Under the pieces are notes generated by a model. It ran no database searches. It was not told where the DNA came from and worked only from the letters and a program-made list of their open reading frames with translations. Of a stretch of DNA of 9,502 nucleotides, positions 7,186 through 9,502 are shown piece by piece. This DNA is from Desulfofustis sp. Its GTDB lineage: Bacteria; Desulfobacterota; Desulfobulbia; Desulfobulbales; Desulfocapsaceae. A program made the translations under genes and the position numbers. The stretch's first letter is position 1, and each line of letters opens with the position of its first letter. The stretch is taken from the NCBI GenBank assembly GCA_030145365.1, contig JAQYVS010000283.1:1-9502 (forward strand), read 5' to 3'.

Positions 7186-7210
7186 GTTAATCCTTCATCA
7201 TAGTATTTGA

Positions 7211-8137
7211 TCACTCCCCAGTCACTGTGCCTTTCTGGTCACCTAAAGGGTGCGATTTGTCATATACCTCGGTAATGTGATCAATGGTTAGATGGGTATA
7301 TTTTTGAGTGGTTGACAAACTGGCATGACCGAGTAACTCCTGAACCGAACGTAGATCAGCCCCCATTTCAAGTAGATGCGTGGCAAATGAATGACGCAGT
7401 GCATGGGGCGTTACCGTTTGCTGAATCCCGGCCCGCTGTCCATATTTTCCAACAAAGCGCTCAATACTTCGGGTGGTCAGCCGCCCACCTCGGTTGTTTA
7501 GAAACAGCACCTGATCCTGCGCCTTTTTCCCGCTGGCAAGCCGAGCAAGAATCAGGTTGGTTCGCTCATCCTGTTGATACCTATGAATTGCCTCTATTGC
7601 CGGGCGACCAACTGGAACCAGCCGCTCCTTATTTCCTTTGCCCCTCACCCTAAGCATTTCACTGCTCAAATCAAGATCATCAAGATCCGCTGATACGAGT
7701 TCTGCAACGCGTATTCCTGTAGAGTAGAGTAGTTCGAGGATAGCTCTATCTCTATGTTGAAAGGAGTCTTTGTCTCCTGGTTCCTCCAGCAGCTGAAATA
7801 TCTGATCAACGGTTAAAAAATTAGGTATCGCTTTTCTTAATTTCGGCCCAATAATTCCAGCCAGCGGATCATTGGTAACGATCTTCTCTCTTTGTAAAAA
7901 ACGAAAATATGAACGTAACGCTGATAACTTACGGGCTACCGTTGCGGGGCTGTTTGTAGCATGCAGACCTATGACAAAATTGCTGATATCAGGACCGCGC
8001 ACCTCACCGGGATCGCAGCTAACCGGAAGTCCTTTGGTGAATTCCCTCAAATCACGGCGATACCCGGATACTGTGTGATCGGAATAGCCTTTTTCATTCT
8101 CCAACCAGCTGCAAAACAGGGAGATACTCTTTTTCAT
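7211..8137 (-). CDS. xerC: Tyrosine recombinase XerC (chromosome dimer resolution)
   Basis: Site-specific tyrosine recombinase that, with XerD, resolves chromosome dimers at dif in the cytoplasm. Numbered from the ATG at 8137 (308 aa; E. coli XerC 298), all catalytic residues are present: R143 (STGIRVAEL), K167 (RGKGNKER), H245 and R248 (HALRH), H271 (LLGHASL) and nucleophile Y280 (TQKYTHL). The N-terminal SAM-like core-binding domain (about 1-90) begins with the family pattern SWLENEKGYSDHTVSGYRRDL. The start is uncertain: the frame stays open upstream to a TTG at 8221 (336 aa), with in-frame GTG 8182 and TTG 8167 between. ATG 8137 best fits family length but lacks a clear Shine-Dalgarno. 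XerC rather than XerD is preferred because xerC-hslV-hslU matches the codV-clpQ-clpY order of Bacillus. Loss of an integrase role is inferred from the absence of any mobile-element context. Confidence 0.93.
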   Translation of the reverse strand: MKKSISLFCSWLENEKGYSDHTVSGYRRDLREFTKGLPVSCDPGEVRGPDISNFVIGLHATNSPATVARKLSALRSYFRFLQREKIVTNDPLAGIIGPKLRKAIPNFLTVDQIFQLLEEPGDKDSFQHRDRAILELLYSTGIRVAELVSADLDDLDLSSEMLRVRGKGNKERLVPVGRPAIEAIHRYQQDERTNLILARLASGKKAQDQVLFLNNRGGRLTTRSIERFVGKYGQRAGIQQTVTPHALRHSFATHLLEMGADLRSVQELLGHASLSTTQKYTHLTIDHITEVYDKSHPLGDQKGTVTGE

Positions 8138-8175
8138 TTCAATGGTGGGATGATGTATTTCAGACAATGAGTTAA

Positions 8176-8202
8176 TTAACACGCGCCTATCTGCATAATC
8201 AT
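8176..8202 (-). other. Candidate 8-codon upstream ORF (leader peptide) before xerC
   Basis: On the minus strand, AGGAG (plus bases 8211-8215) sits 8 nt before ATG 8202. That ATG opens a short frame, MIMQIGAC, ending in TAA at 8176. It is out of frame with xerC. It has a far better ribosome-binding site than any xerC start candidate and falls just downstream of a good minus-strand promoter. It might be a leader peptide tuning xerC-hslVU translation, or the trace of a frameshift. Eight codons are too few to judge coding potential. Confidence 0.3.
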
Positions 8203-8205
8203 AGC

Positions 8206-8235
8206 TTGCACTCCTGTTCAATCCTATACTATATT
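8206..8235 (+). promoter_or_regulatory. Putative sigma70-type promoter for xseB-ispA
   Basis: Plus strand: -35 TTGCAC (8206-8211), an 18-nt spacer, and -10 TATATT (8230-8235). A perfect TATAAT also occurs at 8246-8251 but has no matching -35 at a normal distance. The elements face away from the minus-strand promoter and overlap its expected start region, so the two promoters would compete or be co-regulated. Confidence 0.4.
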
Positions 8236-8242
8236 CAGGATT
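8220..8242. promoter_or_regulatory. Inverted repeat AATCCT-N11-AGGATT in the divergent promoter region
   Basis: AATCCT (8220-8225) and AGGATT (8237-8242) form a perfect 6-bp dyad with centre-to-centre spacing of about 17 bp. It encloses the plus-strand -10 element and lies at the predicted start of the minus-strand transcript. The geometry suits an operator for a dimeric regulator, but no regulator is visible in the window. Confidence 0.3.
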
Positions 8243-8243
8243 C

Positions 8244-8271
8244 AGTATAATCAGCCGTTACCCTTTTTCAA
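8244..8271 (-). promoter_or_regulatory. Putative sigma70-type promoter for xerC-hslV-hslU
   Basis: Read on the minus strand: -35 TTGAAA (plus bases 8266-8271), a 16-nt spacer, and -10 TATACT (plus bases 8244-8249). Predicted transcription start is near 8237, giving a leader of about 100 nt if xerC starts at ATG 8137, or only about 16 nt if it starts at TTG 8221. Confidence 0.5.
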
Positions 8272-8277
8272 TCCACA

Positions 8278-8296
8278 CTACAAATTATAGTTGTAG
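8278..8296 (+). promoter_or_regulatory. Hairpin directly upstream of xseB, in place of a Shine-Dalgarno
   Basis: CTACAA (8278-8283) and TTGTAG (8291-8296) form a 6-bp stem with a 7-nt loop, ending four bases before the xseB ATG. This is exactly where a ribosome-binding site would be, and no purine-rich Shine-Dalgarno is visible there. It may limit xseB translation. The overlapping TATAGT (8286-8291) could alternatively act as a -10 for a leaderless message. Confidence 0.3.
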
Positions 8297-8300
8297 CGTT

Positions 8301-8534
8301 ATGGCAAAGAAAACATTTGAAAGTGCGCTTGCCCGTCTTGAAAAGATCACCGAAGAACTTGAAGATGGTGATCTGAGTCTAGAGGCCAGTTTAAAAAAAT
8401 TTAATGAAGGCATTGAACTTACCGAGTTCTGCAATGCCAGATTAACCGAGGCAAGAACTAAAGTCGAAATTCTACTTGAAAAAAGTGGCCGCCTTCAGGC
8501 GGAACCATTTGACGAGTTGGAGCATGAAGATTAA
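8301..8534 (+). CDS. xseB: Exodeoxyribonuclease VII small subunit
   Basis: XseB is the small, all-helical, non-catalytic subunit that packs in several copies around XseA to form exonuclease VII, which degrades single-stranded DNA in both directions during repair. The 77 aa match the usual 70-85. The family pattern is clear: F-E-x-A-L-x-x-L-E-K-I at about residues 6-16, then LEDGDLSLEASLKKFNEGI (20-38) and a second helix with C-N-A-R-L and K-V-E-I-L. The C-terminus is acidic. The start ATG has no evident Shine-Dalgarno and follows a short hairpin. The 3' end overlaps ispA by 11 bases, so the two genes are probably co-translated. The large subunit gene xseA is not in the window, though xseB-ispA pairing is common in many bacteria. 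Confidence 0.95.
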   Translation: MAKKTFESALARLEKITEELEDGDLSLEASLKKFNEGIELTEFCNARLTEARTKVEILLEKSGRLQAEPFDELEHED

Positions 8535-9417
8535 GGAATACCTGCTCGTCAAAAAACAGCTGGTGGAAGATGCACTCCATCGGTTCATGCTCGAAAGTGA
8601 TGGAACGTTTGACGATCATATCGAGGCAATGCGCTACAGTCTTTTTGCAGGAGGCAAACGGGTCAGACCGATTCTCTGCCTTGCTGCAGCCGAGGCTATA
8701 ACAGATAACCCCAGATTGCTAAACGATCTCATATTGGTATCTTGCGCCATCGAGTGTATCCACACCTACTCTCTGATTCATGACGACCTGCCGGCAATGG
8801 ACAACGATGAGCTCAGACGGGGCCGCCCCACCAACCATATTGTGCACGGTGAAGCAGAAGCTATTCTGGCGGGGGACGGCTTACTGACATTTGCCTTTGA
8901 ATTGCTTTCAAATCCGAAATCAGACTTGCCCCAACTGAACCGTTTACAGATCATCAACCTAATCGCTCAGGCCGCCGGACCAAAAGGAATGGTTGGGGGT
9001 CAGTCCCTTGACATTGCAGGTGAAAACAATGATATCAGCTTTGAGCAATTACAGAGAATCCACAAAAGTAAAACCGGTGCTCTGATTCGCTGCTCTGTTC
9101 AGGCGGGTGCCATCGGTGCAGGTGCCACAGATGAGGAGTTCACCTGTCTTTCTGAGTATGGTACCTCCATCGGCCTGGCTTTTCAAATCGTCGACGATTT
9201 ACTTGATGCAACCTCAACGACGGAACTATTAGGTAAAACGGCCGGTGTTGATCAGCAGCTCGGAAAAGCCACGTATCCTTCTTTTTTCGGAGTAGAAAAA
9301 ACCAGAGACCTCGCCTTAAATGCTGTTGATAATGCAAAACAGGCGTTGATCCCGCTCGGAAACAAGGCAAAGCAGCTCACCGATCTTGCCGATTACATCT
9401 ATTTAAGAACCTGTTAA
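8524..9417 (+). CDS. ispA: Short-chain polyprenyl diphosphate synthase (farnesyl/geranylgeranyl type)
   Basis: A cytoplasmic, Mg2+-dependent head-to-tail prenyltransferase that condenses IPP with DMAPP/GPP, supplying precursors for undecaprenyl phosphate, quinones and other isoprenoids. I place the start at ATG 8524 (297 aa), which matches E. coli IspA (299 aa) and gives the usual opening before GGKRVRP (residues 43-49). The frame is open to ATG 8476, but that would lie deep inside xseB. The first Asp-rich motif is DDLPAMD (87-93), followed by NDELRRGRPT. KTGAL comes between the two Asp-rich motifs, and the second is DDLLD (224-228). YSLIH just before the first motif is the same as in E. coli IspA, favouring C15 farnesyl diphosphate, but chain length cannot be fixed by eye and a C20 product is possible. 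It overlaps xseB by 11 bp. The weak purine-rich stretch GACGAG (8511-8516) may be its ribosome-binding site. Confidence 0.95.
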   Translation: MKIKEYLLVKKQLVEDALHRFMLESDGTFDDHIEAMRYSLFAGGKRVRPILCLAAAEAITDNPRLLNDLILVSCAIECIHTYSLIHDDLPAMDNDELRRGRPTNHIVHGEAEAILAGDGLLTFAFELLSNPKSDLPQLNRLQIINLIAQAAGPKGMVGGQSLDIAGENNDISFEQLQRIHKSKTGALIRCSVQAGAIGAGATDEEFTCLSEYGTSIGLAFQIVDDLLDATSTTELLGKTAGVDQQLGKATYPSFFGVEKTRDLALNAVDNAKQALIPLGNKAKQLTDLADYIYLRTC

Positions 9418-9502
9418 CCTGAGTTTTCCCTCGCTATCGCAATTATCCTCGATTTTATTCACTATTTAATTTACTGGAACCAATTATTGATTATTGTATA
9501 GC

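Noticed and set aside
7211..8221. Tyrosine recombinase as a phage or island integrase
   Set aside because: Length, all motifs and the hslVU context fit XerC. No attachment site, excisionase, cargo genes or flanking tRNA is seen.
8476..8523. Upstream in-frame start (ATG 8476) for ispA
   Set aside because: It lies far inside xseB and adds 16 residues not seen in the family. ATG 8524 matches IspA length.
9418..9502. Possible promoter or terminator after ispA
   Set aside because: The sequence is AT-rich with several weak TTG/TAT-like boxes, but no correctly spaced pair or hairpin can be defended before the window ends.

Overview
The window looks like chromosomal core DNA from a Gram-negative bacterium of moderate, slightly AT-leaning base composition. 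My best guess is Desulfobacterota (a Desulfobulbales-like sulfate or sulfur metaboliser). That guess rests on gene content and order (xerC-hslV-hslU, xseB-ispA, a dnaE with an intact PHP metal site, a lipoprotein with an outer-membrane-type signal) and not on any marker I can search, so treat it as tentative. All recognised genes are housekeeping. I see no tRNA, rRNA, CRISPR array, transposase gene or phage gene.

Layout. Bases 1-270 hold the 3' end of nhaA, a Na+/H+ antiporter cut by the window edge. After about 220 bp without a gene comes a two-gene plus-strand unit: a lipoprotein ending in 19 pentapeptide repeats (494-1426), whose stop overlaps the start of dnaE (1423-4938, DNA polymerase III alpha) as ATGA. 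A convergent intergenic region of 289 bp (4939-5227) follows. It is unusually structured: a possible dnaE terminator, a 10-bp inverted repeat, two mutually exclusive small hairpins, and a 15-bp tandem repeat built on TGTCTGACTACCTA. On the minus strand, 8137 (or 8221) down to 5228, lies xerC-hslV-hslU: a tyrosine recombinase for chromosome dimer resolution, then the proteasome-like peptidase HslV and its AAA+ unfoldase HslU, with hslV and hslU overlapping by ATGA. A short divergent intergenic region (about 8222-8300) carries promoter-like elements for both directions. From there xseB (exonuclease VII small subunit) and ispA (short-chain polyprenyl diphosphate synthase) run rightward with an 11-bp overlap. 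The last 85 bp have no recognisable gene.

The genes make sense as cell-maintenance modules: replication (DnaE), chromosome segregation and repair (XerC, ExoVII), protein quality control (HslUV), isoprenoid supply (IspA) and ion homeostasis (NhaA). I found no convincing new multi-gene system. The points most worth a second look are the translational coupling of a surface lipoprotein to the replicative polymerase, the repeat-rich dnaE/hslU intergenic region, and the start region of xerC, where the best ribosome-binding site serves an 8-codon out-of-frame upstream ORF.
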